This document shows positions 25,140-34,502 of a stretch of DNA of 64,000 nucleotides, piece after piece. The notes beneath the pieces are model-generated. The model was not told the origin of the DNA and did not search any database. It worked only from the letters and a program-made list of their open reading frames with translations. The stretch spans positions 432,042 to 496,041 of the forward strand of contig KE159636.1 in assembly GCA_000403315.2 (NCBI GenBank). The letters are read 5' to 3'. Source of the DNA: Lachnospiraceae bacterium A2. Lineage in GTDB: Bacteria > Bacillota > Clostridia > Lachnospirales > Lachnospiraceae. Both the position numbers and the translations under genes were made by a program. How positions within the stretch are numbered: the first letter of the stretch is position 1; the number at the start of each line of letters is the position of its first letter.

Positions 25140-25737
25140 AGCGTACGGCAGGGAGTATGTCTGCTATTTAAACCATGGCAATGCATGGCAGCTTTTGATT
25201 GCCGTGATTATGAGCGCCCAGTGCACAGACGCAAGGGTGAACCTTGTGACAAAGGATTTGTTCGGGAAATATGACACGCTGGAGAAATTTGCTTATGCAG
25301 AACTTGAGGAGCTGGAGCAGGATATCCATTCCATTGGTTTTTACCATAACAAGGCGAGGAATATTATTTTGTGCGCAAGGAAGCTGGTGGAGGAATTTGG
25401 CGGCGAAGTGCCAAGCAGCTTAGAGGATCTGATTTCCCTCCCAGGGGTAGGGCGCAAGACGGCCAACGTCATCCGGGGCAATATTTACCATGAGCCAAGC
25501 GTGGTGGTGGATACCCATGTAAAGCGGATTTCTAAGCGCCTTGGGCTGACAAAGGAGGACGACCCGGTAAAAATTGAGTACGACTTGATGAAAGCCCTGC
25601 CCAAGGATCATTGGATCCTCTACAATATCCAGATTATCACATTGGGCAGGAGCATCTGCACTGCCCGGGCGCCAAAGTGCAGCGAGTGCTTTTTAAGCGA
25701 CGTATGCAGGGCGGACTGTAAAAAGAAAATGAAGTAG
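25099..25737 (+). CDS. nth: Endonuclease III
   Basis: 212 residues, the DNA glycosylase/AP lyase for oxidised pyrimidines in base excision repair. Shows the helix-hairpin-helix LPGVGRKTANVI with catalytic Lys (about residues 114-125), catalytic Asp in VDTHVKRISKRLG (about 137-149) and the 4Fe-4S motif C-x6-C-x2-C-x5-C at the end (CTARAPKCSECFLSDVC). All key residues are intact. Confidence 0.95.
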   Translation: MAKRTKQILERLDEAYGREYVCYLNHGNAWQLLIAVIMSAQCTDARVNLVTKDLFGKYDTLEKFAYAELEELEQDIHSIGFYHNKARNIILCARKLVEEFGGEVPSSLEDLISLPGVGRKTANVIRGNIYHEPSVVVDTHVKRISKRLGLTKEDDPVKIEYDLMKALPKDHWILYNIQIITLGRSICTARAPKCSECFLSDVCRADCKKKMK

Positions 25738-25791
25738 GGTGATTTATTCCCGCGGGCGATGAACCGAGCAGCCGCGCGCGGATATTTGACT

Positions 25792-25809
25792 CCTGGCCAA
25801 TTGGCCAGG
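25792..25809. repeat. 18-bp perfect palindrome
   Basis: CCTGGCCAATTGGCCAGG lies between nth and the restriction-modification gene, near a -10-like TTGGTACTATGAATGGTAAAAT. It may be a control-protein or operator site for the island, or the foot of an nth terminator, although no T-run follows. Confidence 0.5.
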
Positions 25810-25916
25810 CGCTTGGCTTTTGGTACTATGAATGGTAAAATGGGGAAACTCAAAAGTTTTGCATATTGACCAATAGAAATGGATGTGATATATTTTTAGG
25901 AAAACGGAGGTGCCAT

Positions 25917-28900
25917 ATGGAGCTTTTTGAACTGGAACGTGCATTTAAAAACCATATATTCCATAATGAAGACGAAATCAAAATCCATTTCCATTCTGAT
26001 ATAATAAAACCTTTATTGGAAGAATTAAATCCAAAAATGATAGGGCAGTTCAAAAGTGAAACGGTTTTTCATTGGGGCGGAAGGGCAGATGCAACATTTC
26101 AAAATATTTCTTTCGAATTAAAAAAGTATGGATATTTTAAGACGCCAAAAGGGATTGAGGAAGCGCTGAAAGGCAGAAGCCGAAAAGACCATGGTTTATA
26201 TGATTATATTATTGAAAATTCCGGTATTTCTGCGAAAGATACCACGGAGGCTATGGCCCAAAAAATATTAAATGGAATTGGGGTAGGGTTTGATGGGAAG
26301 CGTTTTTTATTTGCACGTTTTGTGTCAGTTCCTGTTGCAGAAAAGCTGGATACAGAAAAGCTTACAATGGAAATTGATTTGGAACTTCCGGTTTCTTTTC
26401 GGCATGAGGTGAAAGATTTTTCTGCTGGGCTGAAAAGGCTGGCCTTACTTCTGAAGCAGCAAGACAAAATTGCCTTAAACAAAAAGAACTTGATCTCGGT
26501 TATTAATCCCAAAAGCCAGTTTGTCAAAAAAAATATGAAGATTATTTATGAAGAATTATATTTTAATTTAAATGATCTGAGAGGGAGCAGCCGTGTTAGG
26601 ACATTATACCATGAATGGGATAGGGTTTTTGGCACAATGTATGGGGACGATATCCAAGCTACATCCTTCACAGAAGTTTCTTCTGTGATAAAGGACTTAT
26701 ATGGTTATAATGATGATGTAAAAATAGACAGCAAAGCCTTCTTGTTTACATTGCAGACATTTTTTAATATGTTTTTAAAGCTGCTGATTTACGCGTTCCT
26801 TGCCCAGCTTGTCAGCCCAGTTTATGCATTTACTGATATGCTTACAAAGCCTCAAATTAATAAGCTTTTTGATGGGGAACTCCACAAATATGATTCATTA
26901 GTGGCTAACTTTTTTGAATCGCATTTTATGGAGTGGTTCACGTATACTTGTTCGGATGGTAAGTTTGATACAGTAGTTGTAAATGACATTCTTGCAGTTG
27001 TAAATCAATTTGACCTGAGTACTTATATTTTAAAGCCAGAAGAACTGCAGGATATTTTGCAGGAAGTCTATATGGAACTCATTCCTGCAAAAATGCGCCA
27101 TTTAATGGGTGAGTACTTTTCGCCTGATTGGATTGTGGAACATGCACTGGACCTAGTAGGGTATACAGGTGAGATCGAAAAAACGCTGATTGACCCTGCG
27201 GCTGGCTCTGGTACTTTTTTAACCCATGCAATCAAACGGGTGGTTGGGCAAAGGGACGGGAAATTATCAAGGGATGATATTGATAAAATTACCCATAATA
27301 TTATTGGGTTTGACATAAACCCTATTTCGGTGGTGGCTGCAAAAGCAAATTATATTCTTGCTGTCTTTTCCTCATGTGAGGATGAAGTTTTTCAGGATTT
27401 TGCCGGCCCAGTTGATATCCCAATTTATATTGCAGATTCGATTTTATCTCCAGTGGTTTATACGGAAGAAAGTGAACGGACATTATTGATTGGCACATCT
27501 GTTGGCAAGTTTCAAATCCCCAAATTTTCTGATTATGCAGATGCAAGCGAATTTTTAAGAACATTAAGCAAGAATATTGATGATAAATGTGATTTTGATG
27601 TGTTTTGGAACAGAGTTGGGGGCAGGGTAATTGACAGCCAGTATAAAACGGTAGCAGAAGAATTGTTTGATAGGCTTTATACCCTGCACAGGGCGGGCAA
27701 TGATTCTTTCTGGCCCGTTATCCTAAGGAATAGCTTTGCGCCGATCCTTATAGGAAATAAATTTGATTTTGTAGTTGGCAACCCGCCGTGGATTGCTTGG
27801 AAGTCAATGAGCAAGAGCTATCGGGAAGGGACGCTTGAAATCTGGAAAAGCTATGGGATTTTTGAAAAAAATGCCTATGACAAGAAAACAACCCATGATG
27901 ATTTTGGGATGGCTGTTACCTATGTTGCCGTTGATAAATATTTAAAAGAGAACGGAAACATGGTTTTTCTGCTGCCGGCTTCCTTCCTGAAATCTACGAA
28001 AGGCGGGGAAGGGTTCCGGAAATTTTCCATTACCCGCTTTGGGCAGAACATCCCTTTTTCTGTAGATGCAGTGGATGATTTTAGCAATGTGAAATTATTT
28101 ACGATACCAACTGTGGTAATAAAATTTACAAAAAGCGTTGAAATGGAATATCCAATGCGGAACTATAAAGTTTGGAGCCAAGTAGGGAAAAAAACCACGA
28201 TAGATTCCCATGCAAAGTGGTATCAGGTAGCCCGGAACATGACATCCGAAACATTGGATGCCCAGCCAGTGGATGGGAATGATAAGCAGTCTTCTTGGCT
28301 TACCATGTCGGATATGGGTTTTGCAAATAAGATTTTAGACCCTTCCCCAAAAAGATATTACAGCGGAAGGAAGGGGATTGAACCAGCAGGGGCAAAAGGG
28401 GTATATCTGTTAAAGAAACCAGTACGCAGCAGGGACGGGCTGCTCTTGGTTGAAAACTGCATGGAGAGGCAGCGGAGAAAAGATTTCTTGGCAAAAGGCG
28501 TCCATAAAGGAAAAGTGGAGGAAACATTTGTATTTCCGATGTTAGGTGGCAGGAACATAGGGAAGTGGCAGGTGAAATCAAATGAATTTATGTTAGTGCC
28601 GCACACTGCGGAATACAAGTATGGGATACCAGTGGCAGAATTAGATAAAATTGCCCCCAGGACAAGCGAATGGCTGTATTTTTACCATGATGAATTATTG
28701 AATAGCAGAATTCAAAATGGAAAATTTTTCAATCCTTCCACACAGCCCTATTACCGCTTGGACAACGTAGGGGAGTATACATATGCCCCATATAAGGTTT
28801 TATGGAAAGAGCAGACGGGAAGCATGTCGGCAGTTGTGGTTGGTTCTTATTTTGAATCTGTTCCAAATGCAGACAGAGGTTTGTTCTCAGAAGATAAGGC

Positions 28901-29252
28901 CATTGTAGTGGATTCCAAAGTCCTTATGCTGGGGCTCCCAGAGTTTGAGGAGGCAAATTATGTCTGTGGCATATTAAATGCAAAAGATGTGGTGGCTGTG
29001 ATTGATGGATATGCCATTAACACAAACCGAGGGATAGATGTATTAAAGTATCTTGCAATTCCAAAATATGACCGGAAAGATCTGGTTCACCAAAAAATAT
29101 CAGCAATGTCACAGGAAATTCATGCCAGGATGAAGATGGTAAAGCCGGAGGGGATTTTTAGGCTGGAGGAAGAGCTGAATGATGAAGTGAGGAAACTGTT
29201 TTCATCTATTACGGCCCCTCCCATAAAGGAAAGCAGTTTTAATGTTCCATAA
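25917..29252 (+). CDS. Type IIG (Eco57I-like) restriction-modification enzyme
   Basis: 1111 residues from ATG 25917 (GGAGG 6 bp upstream). N-terminal 150 residues: nuclease-like region with GGRADATFQNISFELKKYG, where Asp and the E-x-K fit a PD-(D/E)xK site. Middle: N6-adenine methylase with the SAM motif DPAAGSGTFLTHA (about residues 425-437) and catalytic NPPWIAW (about 622-628). C-terminal 350 residues: likely target recognition. Fused nuclease, methylase and specificity parts explain the lack of partner genes. It is clearly more AT-rich than both neighbours, pointing to horizontal transfer. Confidence 0.82.
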   Translation: MELFELERAFKNHIFHNEDEIKIHFHSDIIKPLLEELNPKMIGQFKSETVFHWGGRADATFQNISFELKKYGYFKTPKGIEEALKGRSRKDHGLYDYIIENSGISAKDTTEAMAQKILNGIGVGFDGKRFLFARFVSVPVAEKLDTEKLTMEIDLELPVSFRHEVKDFSAGLKRLALLLKQQDKIALNKKNLISVINPKSQFVKKNMKIIYEELYFNLNDLRGSSRVRTLYHEWDRVFGTMYGDDIQATSFTEVSSVIKDLYGYNDDVKIDSKAFLFTLQTFFNMFLKLLIYAFLAQLVSPVYAFTDMLTKPQINKLFDGELHKYDSLVANFFESHFMEWFTYTCSDGKFDTVVVNDILAVVNQFDLSTYILKPEELQDILQEVYMELIPAKMRHLMGEYFSPDWIVEHALDLVGYTGEIEKTLIDPAAGSGTFLTHAIKRVVGQRDGKLSRDDIDKITHNIIGFDINPISVVAAKANYILAVFSSCEDEVFQDFAGPVDIPIYIADSILSPVVYTEESERTLLIGTSVGKFQIPKFSDYADASEFLRTLSKNIDDKCDFDVFWNRVGGRVIDSQYKTVAEELFDRLYTLHRAGNDSFWPVILRNSFAPILIGNKFDFVVGNPPWIAWKSMSKSYREGTLEIWKSYGIFEKNAYDKKTTHDDFGMAVTYVAVDKYLKENGNMVFLLPASFLKSTKGGEGFRKFSITRFGQNIPFSVDAVDDFSNVKLFTIPTVVIKFTKSVEMEYPMRNYKVWSQVGKKTTIDSHAKWYQVARNMTSETLDAQPVDGNDKQSSWLTMSDMGFANKILDPSPKRYYSGRKGIEPAGAKGVYLLKKPVRSRDGLLLVENCMERQRRKDFLAKGVHKGKVEETFVFPMLGGRNIGKWQVKSNEFMLVPHTAEYKYGIPVAELDKIAPRTSEWLYFYHDELLNSRIQNGKFFNPSTQPYYRLDNVGEYTYAPYKVLWKEQTGSMSAVVVGSYFESVPNADRGLFSEDKAIVVDSKVLMLGLPEFEEANYVCGILNAKDVVAVIDGYAINTNRGIDVLKYLAIPKYDRKDLVHQKISAMSQEIHARMKMVKPEGIFRLEEELNDEVRKLFSSITAPPIKESSFNVP

Positions 29253-29319
29253 CAGTGGCTGCGCAGGATGGAAGGTATGATGGAGCGGAACAGGCATATG
29301 TACAAGAAAAGAGGGAACC

Positions 29320-30042
29320 ATGCTGGAAAATTATGTAGTAGTAGATTTGGAAATGACAGGGCTGCGCGCCAAGACGGACCGTATACTGGAAATCGGCGCA
29401 GTAAAAGTGGAACATGGCCATTGCACCGATGTTTACCACAAGCTGGTAAACCCCCATACAGAGCTGCCGGCGGAGGTGGTGGAGCTGACGGGGATTACGC
29501 AGGAACTGGCGGAAAGCGGCTGCGAAGCAGAAGCTGCGGTAGCAGGCTTTTGCGGGTTCGCCGAAGGGTTCCCGCTGGTAGGCCACAATATTTTATTTGA
29601 CTACCGTTTCTTGAAGCAATGTTCCGCCAACCATGGGATCCCTTTTGAAAAAGACGGCTTGGATACCCTAAAGCTGGCGCGGAAATTCCTCCCAGAAGCA
29701 GAAAAGAAAACGCTGGACTACCTGTGCGCATGGCTGGAGATCCCCCGTGCCCAAAGCCACCGTGCGCTGGAGGACGCCAGGGCTACAGCGGCTCTCCTGC
29801 AATATCTGCAGCAGTTTGAAACAGGGGACCCGGAAGCCTTTCAGCCCAAGCCCCTTTTGTATAAGGCCAAAAAGCAAGGCCCCGCATCCAAAAGGCAAAA
29901 AAAACGCTTGAAAGAACTGGCAGACTGGCATAAAATAGAACTGGATGTTGAAATAGGCAGCCTGACAAGGAACGAGGCTTCCAGGATTACCGATAAAATC
30001 TTAGCAAGGTATGGGAAGATCCCAAAAGGGGAAGGGCAGTAG
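29320..30042 (+). CDS. DnaQ-like 3'-5' exonuclease
   Basis: 240 residues. The DEDDh motifs are complete: VVDLEMTGL (Asp, Glu), VGHNILFDYRFL (Asp), and HRALEDARATAALL (His, Asp). Similar to the epsilon subunit of DNA polymerase III but free-standing, with a basic C-terminus of about 60 residues. A proofreading or repair role is likely. Confidence 0.88.
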   Translation: MLENYVVVDLEMTGLRAKTDRILEIGAVKVEHGHCTDVYHKLVNPHTELPAEVVELTGITQELAESGCEAEAAVAGFCGFAEGFPLVGHNILFDYRFLKQCSANHGIPFEKDGLDTLKLARKFLPEAEKKTLDYLCAWLEIPRAQSHRALEDARATAALLQYLQQFETGDPEAFQPKPLLYKAKKQGPASKRQKKRLKELADWHKIELDVEIGSLTRNEASRITDKILARYGKIPKGEGQ

Positions 30043-30047
30043 CCCAT

Positions 30048-30659
30048 TTATGGGGCTGCCATCTGCCCAAGCATCTTTAAGATAGGGTTTTTCATAAGGG
30101 AATTCAGTTCCGAAGCAGCCTTCTGCAAGCCCTCTATTTTGCCGGATTCCCCTCGCTGCTGGTAGAGTTCTGCCAGAAGCTGGTAGGTGGCCTTGATATC
30201 GCTCCCGATTGCCACCGCAAATTCCAGCACTGTGGCAGCCTCCGCCGCATACCCAAGCTCCCCAAGCCGGTGCCCCCAGGTATTCAGCGTCCGCACCAGC
30301 AGGGTAAAGCTCTGGTCGTATTGTGTCAGGAGAGGTAAGTTGGCTGCGCCGTAGGCAAGCTTTAAATCAGTGTTGCTGACGCCAGTCAGGTTCAGGATTT
30401 TTTCATCCTTAAGCTTTTTCACCTGTTCTTCGCATTGCTGCAGGGTATCGTCGGGAAACAGGGCGAAGGGCAGGGACACGCCGGTAAAGTCCACATAATC
30501 CAGGGCAGAAATATCCTGCTTACGGGTAGCGTTCGCAGTGTTTTCCCGCTCCCAGAAGTCAAGTTCTGTTTTTTTGCGGCTGCGGTCTGCTTTGCGGCGT
30601 TTGTAGGAAACAACGGCCACAAAAATCATGACCCATCCGAATAGTACAGGGATTCTCAT
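30048..30659 (-). CDS. Membrane-anchored protein with TPR-like helices, unknown function
   Basis: 203 residues from ATG at 30659, chosen for an AGGAACC site; longer frames upstream lack one. One N-terminal membrane helix (VLFGWVMIFVAVVSY) is followed by a basic stretch and about 150 residues of alpha-helical repeats (LLVRTLNTWGHRLGELGYAAEAATVLEFAV is TPR-like in pattern). Convergent with the exonuclease gene. Likely faces the cytoplasm, tethered to the membrane. Confidence 0.65.
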   Translation of the reverse strand: MRIPVLFGWVMIFVAVVSYKRRKADRSRKKTELDFWERENTANATRKQDISALDYVDFTGVSLPFALFPDDTLQQCEEQVKKLKDEKILNLTGVSNTDLKLAYGAANLPLLTQYDQSFTLLVRTLNTWGHRLGELGYAAEAATVLEFAVAIGSDIKATYQLLAELYQQRGESGKIEGLQKAASELNSLMKNPILKMLGQMAAP

Positions 30660-30728
30660 AATATTCCGGTTCCTTTCTTTTACGTAATCATACACAGTAC
30701 ATTTTGTTTGGAAATGGAGGTGAGCCTG

Positions 30729-30836
30729 ATGATTAATTTCCATAACCCAAAAACGAAAAAAACGTTCGCTGCCATTGTGGCGCTGGTGCTGGTAGCATCC
30801 ATGGTAGTGTCCTTATTTTTGGCAGCATTTATGTAG
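30729..30836 (+). CDS. 35-residue single-span membrane peptide
   Basis: ATG 30729 follows GGAGGTGAGCC. Basic N-terminus (HNPKTKKTF) and one helix (IVALVLVASMVVSLFLAAF). Divergent from the anchored protein. The good ribosome site and clear topology argue that it is real; function unknown. Confidence 0.6.
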   Translation: MINFHNPKTKKTFAAIVALVLVASMVVSLFLAAFM

Positions 30837-30904
30837 GTATATGCATCTGTTCATAATATACAGAAAGTATAGTATTATGTCAACGAAATTCGTGGTTTCG
30901 TACC

Positions 30905-30934
30905 TTGAAAAAAATTGCTTATCCATGTTACAAT
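30905..30934 (+). promoter_or_regulatory. vanW promoter
   Basis: TTGAAA (30905-30910), 18-bp spacer, TACAAT (30929-30934), 40 bp before the gene. Confidence 0.6.
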
Positions 30935-30973
30935 AACTGGGTAAGAAACCAAAGCAGAGCAGTAGGAGAATAG

Positions 30974-32680
30974 ATGATGAAAAGAAATTGGAAAATGTAT
31001 GTTACAGTTGCAGGGGCAGCCTTGGTGTTAGCGCTGGCTGCCGTGGTAACGGTTCCGGTGAAAGCGGAAACAAAAGAAACAGACACCATTCCTGAACGGG
31101 TATATTTCGGCGATATTTCTGTAGGAGGGAAAACGCAGGAAGAAGCCAAGGCGGCAGTGGAGGAATATATAGAAACCCTGCAGAGCGAGGTGATTACCCT
31201 GCAGGCCGGGAAAAATACCGTGCAGGTCCCAGTTTCCCAGATGGGGCTTTCCTGGGACAACGAGGAGATTGCGGCAGAAGCGGCTGGCCTTGGGAAAAGC
31301 GGCAACCTGATTACCCGCTATAAAGCCATGAAAGATTTGGAGCGGGAAGACAAGGTGTATGAGCTGGCGTTCCGTGTGGACGAGGGCAAAGTCCGGAAAA
31401 TGCTGGAGAACAATTCGGAAGTTTTGAACACAGAGGCAGTCAATGCAGGGCTTACAAGGGAAAACAGCCAATTTACGGTAATTCCCGGCAGCCAGGGCGT
31501 GACCGTGAATGTAGAGGAATCTGTAGAAGTCCTTGAAAAATATTTTTCACAGGAATGGAAGGGCGGCCCTGGATCCGTTGAAATTGTGGCGGATGTCGTT
31601 GATCCCAAAGGGACAGAAGAAGAACTGGGCAAAGTCAAAGACCTGTTAGGCGGGTTTAATACCTCCTATGCGTCTTCCGGCGCAGGCCGTTCCAAGAATG
31701 TGGAGAATGGCGCAAACAAAATCAATGGCACTGTGGTTTATCCAGGGGACAGCTTCTCCGTTTATGAAGCAGTGAGCCCCTTTGATCCGGAAAACGGCTA
31801 TGAGCTGGCAGGGTCTTATGAAAATGGAACCACGGTAGAAACGTATGGCGGGGGAATCTGCCAGGTGTCCACCACGCTGTACAATGCAGTGATCCGGGCG
31901 GAGCTTGAGGTTACGGAGCGTTTTAACCATTCCATGATTGTGGGTTATGTAGACCCTTCCGCAGACGCGGCGATTGCAGGGACTTATAAAGATTTAAAAT
32001 TTGTAAATAATACAAAAGCGCCGATTTATATTGAAGGGTATACTTCTGGAAGGTCCCTTTACTTTAATATTTTCGGTGAGGAAACAAGGGATGCCAACCG
32101 GGAAATCAGCTTTGTCAGCGAAACCCTTTCCACTACGGAACCGGGCACCCAGTATCAGGCGGCGCCAGGGCATGGCATTGGCTATATGAGCCAGACCCAG
32201 TCCTCACATACCGGCTATACCGCCCAGTTATGGAAGGTAGTCACTGTAAACGGGGTGGAACAGAGCCGTGAAATTTTCAACAAGAGTACTTATAAGGCTT
32301 CCCCAAGGATTGTGGCAGTTGGTACTGCTTCCGGAAGCCCAGAAGCGGTAAATGCAATGAATGCAGCCATTGCGTCCCAAAATGAAGGGGCCATCAGCGC
32401 AGCGATAGCCCAGTGGAACGACGCGGCAATTGCAGCCCAGCAGCAGGCGCAGGCAGAAGCAGACGCGGCAGCGGCAGCAGCGGCGGCAGAAGCGGCGGCA
32501 GCCGAACAGGCAGCTTTAGATCAGCAACAGCAGCAATTGCAGCAGGAACAGGAAAAAGAACAGGAAAAAGAGAAAGAGAAAGAGAAGGAAAAAGAAAAGG
32601 AAAAAGAGGACAATGGCGGCAGCGAAGGCAATGAGGAAAACGGAGGCGACGGAGAAGCCGGCGGCGGTGAGGAAGAATAA
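30974..32680 (+). CDS. VanW-family cell-surface protein
   Basis: 568 residues. N-terminal membrane helix (about 7-28), two beta-rich repeats of the peptidoglycan-binding-4 kind (about 40-220), then the VanW domain (about 225-370) with GGGICQVSTTLYNAV and RFNHSMIVGYVDPSADAAIA. A G5-like segment follows to about 445. The last 90 residues are low complexity: Ala/Gln-rich, then alternating Glu-Lys, then Gly/Glu. VanW proteins are linked to cell-wall homeostasis, with unknown chemistry. Confidence 0.88.
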   Translation: MMKRNWKMYVTVAGAALVLALAAVVTVPVKAETKETDTIPERVYFGDISVGGKTQEEAKAAVEEYIETLQSEVITLQAGKNTVQVPVSQMGLSWDNEEIAAEAAGLGKSGNLITRYKAMKDLEREDKVYELAFRVDEGKVRKMLENNSEVLNTEAVNAGLTRENSQFTVIPGSQGVTVNVEESVEVLEKYFSQEWKGGPGSVEIVADVVDPKGTEEELGKVKDLLGGFNTSYASSGAGRSKNVENGANKINGTVVYPGDSFSVYEAVSPFDPENGYELAGSYENGTTVETYGGGICQVSTTLYNAVIRAELEVTERFNHSMIVGYVDPSADAAIAGTYKDLKFVNNTKAPIYIEGYTSGRSLYFNIFGEETRDANREISFVSETLSTTEPGTQYQAAPGHGIGYMSQTQSSHTGYTAQLWKVVTVNGVEQSREIFNKSTYKASPRIVAVGTASGSPEAVNAMNAAIASQNEGAISAAIAQWNDAAIAAQQQAQAEADAAAAAAAAEAAAAEQAALDQQQQQLQQEQEKEQEKEKEKEKEKEKEKEDNGGSEGNEENGGDGEAGGGEEE

Positions 32681-32709
32681 AATAGAATAAATGATAAGGC
32701 TGTCCCGGA

Positions 32710-32836
32710 ATTTGGGCCTTTCCTTAGCTTTAGATATTCCGCTCCTGTCAGGTTGCCAGACACTGCAGGAGCGGAATCGGTTGGCGGCATTGCAGATGCC
32801 AAAGGGCTTTAAAGCAAGCTTCAGGAAAGGCCAAAT
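32710..32836. repeat. Large composite palindrome between vanW and the AIR-synthase-like gene
   Basis: Outer arms ATTTGGGCCTTTCCT (32710-32724) and AGGAAAGGCCAAAT (32823-32836) pair with one bulge. Inner arms ATTCCGCTCCTG (32736-32747) and CAGGAGCGGAAT (32766-32777) pair perfectly. No gene is present. It could be a miniature palindromic repeat or a complex terminator. Confidence 0.65.
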
Positions 32837-32965
32837 GGCAGCCCGGCAGTTCCCATACAGTATGCATCCCTTCCAAAAGGGATGCGCTCTGGGGGCTGGC
32901 TGGGCAGGGGCAGCCTTAAAATGTATAAAAATGGGGCATTTTATAACGAAAGGGATGCATATCGA

Positions 32966-33964
32966 ATGGAGCCAAAAGAACTGAAAGTAGGGAAAGTTCC
33001 GGAAAGCGTGTTAAAACGTTCCGTATTAAAGCAGATACACACAAAGCGGCCGGAGGTTATTTTAGGGGCTGGCGTGGGGGAGGACTGCGCGGCAGTCCGG
33101 CTTGGGGAGGATGAAGTTTTTGTTATTTCAACAGACCCGGTAACCGGCACTGCTACGGATATTGGGAACCTTGCCATCCACATCACCATGAATGATTTGG
33201 CTTCCGCCGGGGCAGAGCCAGTAGGCGCCATGCTGACGGTCCTTTTGCCGGAACATGCCTGCGAAGGGGATTTGAAAGAGATTATGGGGCAGATGGAGGT
33301 TGTATGCGCCAAGGCAAAGGTCCAGATTATGGGCGGCCATACGGAAGTGACCCGCGCCGTGAACCAGCCCTTGGTAAATGTCTGCGGCGTAGGGAAGGCC
33401 AAGGCGGGAAAGCTGGTATCAACGGCAGGGGCGTCCCCAGGGGATGATATTCTGGTAAGCAAATGGATTGGGCTGGAGGGCACCTCGATTATAGCCAAGG
33501 AAAAAGGGCAGGAGCTGGCTGCCCGCTATCCCATGCAGCTTATAAAAGCAGCCCAGGGCTTCGACCAATATTTGTCTGTGCTGCCGGAAGCTGCCATTGC
33601 CGTAACATCCGGCGTCAAGGCCATGCATGACGTGACGGAAGGCGGGATTTTCGGCGCCCTTTGGGAATTGGCAGAAAGTTCCGGCATTGGGCTGGAAATA
33701 GACTTGAAAAAGATACCTGTGAAGCAGGAAACCATTGAAGTGTGCGAATATTTCGGCATAAACCCCTATGGCCTGATTTCCAGCGGATGCATGTTGATGG
33801 CGGCTTCCGATGGGACTGCCCTTGCCCGGGAACTGGAAAAAAATGGCATCCATGCAGCCATTATCGGCAAGGCGGTGGCTGGGAACGGCCGGGTGCTGCT
33901 CAATGAAGAAGAACGGAGGTTTTTGGAACCCCCAAAAACAGATGAATTATATAAAGTGGTCTGA
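32966..33964 (+). CDS. AIR synthase-related protein (PurM/HypE-like)
   Basis: 332 residues from ATG 32966. Shows the PurM/HypE/SelD fold: GAGVGEDCAAVRLG, STDPVTGTATDIG, HITMNDLASAGAEPVGAML (ATP-binding region), GGHTEV and a C-terminal HDVTEGGIFGALWEL. It lacks the C-terminal Cys of HypE that takes the cyano group, and no hydrogenase genes are near. Probably an ATP-using enzyme of unknown substrate. Upstream of an Lrp regulator and an aminotransferase. Confidence 0.8.
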   Translation: MEPKELKVGKVPESVLKRSVLKQIHTKRPEVILGAGVGEDCAAVRLGEDEVFVISTDPVTGTATDIGNLAIHITMNDLASAGAEPVGAMLTVLLPEHACEGDLKEIMGQMEVVCAKAKVQIMGGHTEVTRAVNQPLVNVCGVGKAKAGKLVSTAGASPGDDILVSKWIGLEGTSIIAKEKGQELAARYPMQLIKAAQGFDQYLSVLPEAAIAVTSGVKAMHDVTEGGIFGALWELAESSGIGLEIDLKKIPVKQETIEVCEYFGINPYGLISSGCMLMAASDGTALARELEKNGIHAAIIGKAVAGNGRVLLNEEERRFLEPPKTDELYKVV

Positions 33965-34016
33965 TTGGGCAGGATTGAGCGGCATTTGGTAAAAAGGGCA
34001 GAAAGGATTGTATTTT

Positions 34017-34502
34017 ATGGAAATGAGAGAGAAAATTTTAACTTTTATAGAAAAAAACAGCAGGGTGGATTTAAAAGAGCTGGCAATTATGCTGGGCGTT
34101 GGGGAATCGGCTGTGGCAAACGAAATGGCTGCCATGGAGCAGGAACACATTATCTGCGGCTACCACACCCTGATTGACTGGGAGAAAACCAGCCTGGAAA
34201 AAGTGAACGCGCTGATTGAAGTCCGTGTGACGCCCCAGCGGGGCCGTGGGTTTGACAGCATTGCGGAGCGGATTTATAACTATCCCGAAGTCAATGCCGT
34301 GTACCTGATTTCCGGCGGGTATGACCTGTTAGTGACGCTGGAAGGGAAAACCCTGCGGGAAGTGGCGCAGTTCGTTTCTGATAAGCTGTCCCCTTTGGAA
34401 TCCGTCTTAAGCACCAAAACAAATTTTATCCTGAAAAAATACAAAGACCATGGAACCATAATTGCAAAGCCGCAGGAAGATGAAAGGATGTTGGTGAGCT
34501 GA
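34017..34502 (+). CDS. Lrp/AsnC-family regulator
   Basis: 161 residues from ATG 34017 (GAAAGGA upstream). N-terminal winged helix (about 4-55) and C-terminal RAM domain with amino-acid-binding pattern (VNAVYLISGGYDLLVTLEG). Its stop overlaps the aminotransferase start as TGATG, so it is coupled to that gene and probably controls it in response to an amino acid. Confidence 0.88.
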   Translation: MEMREKILTFIEKNSRVDLKELAIMLGVGESAVANEMAAMEQEHIICGYHTLIDWEKTSLEKVNALIEVRVTPQRGRGFDSIAERIYNYPEVNAVYLISGGYDLLVTLEGKTLREVAQFVSDKLSPLESVLSTKTNFILKKYKDHGTIIAKPQEDERMLVS

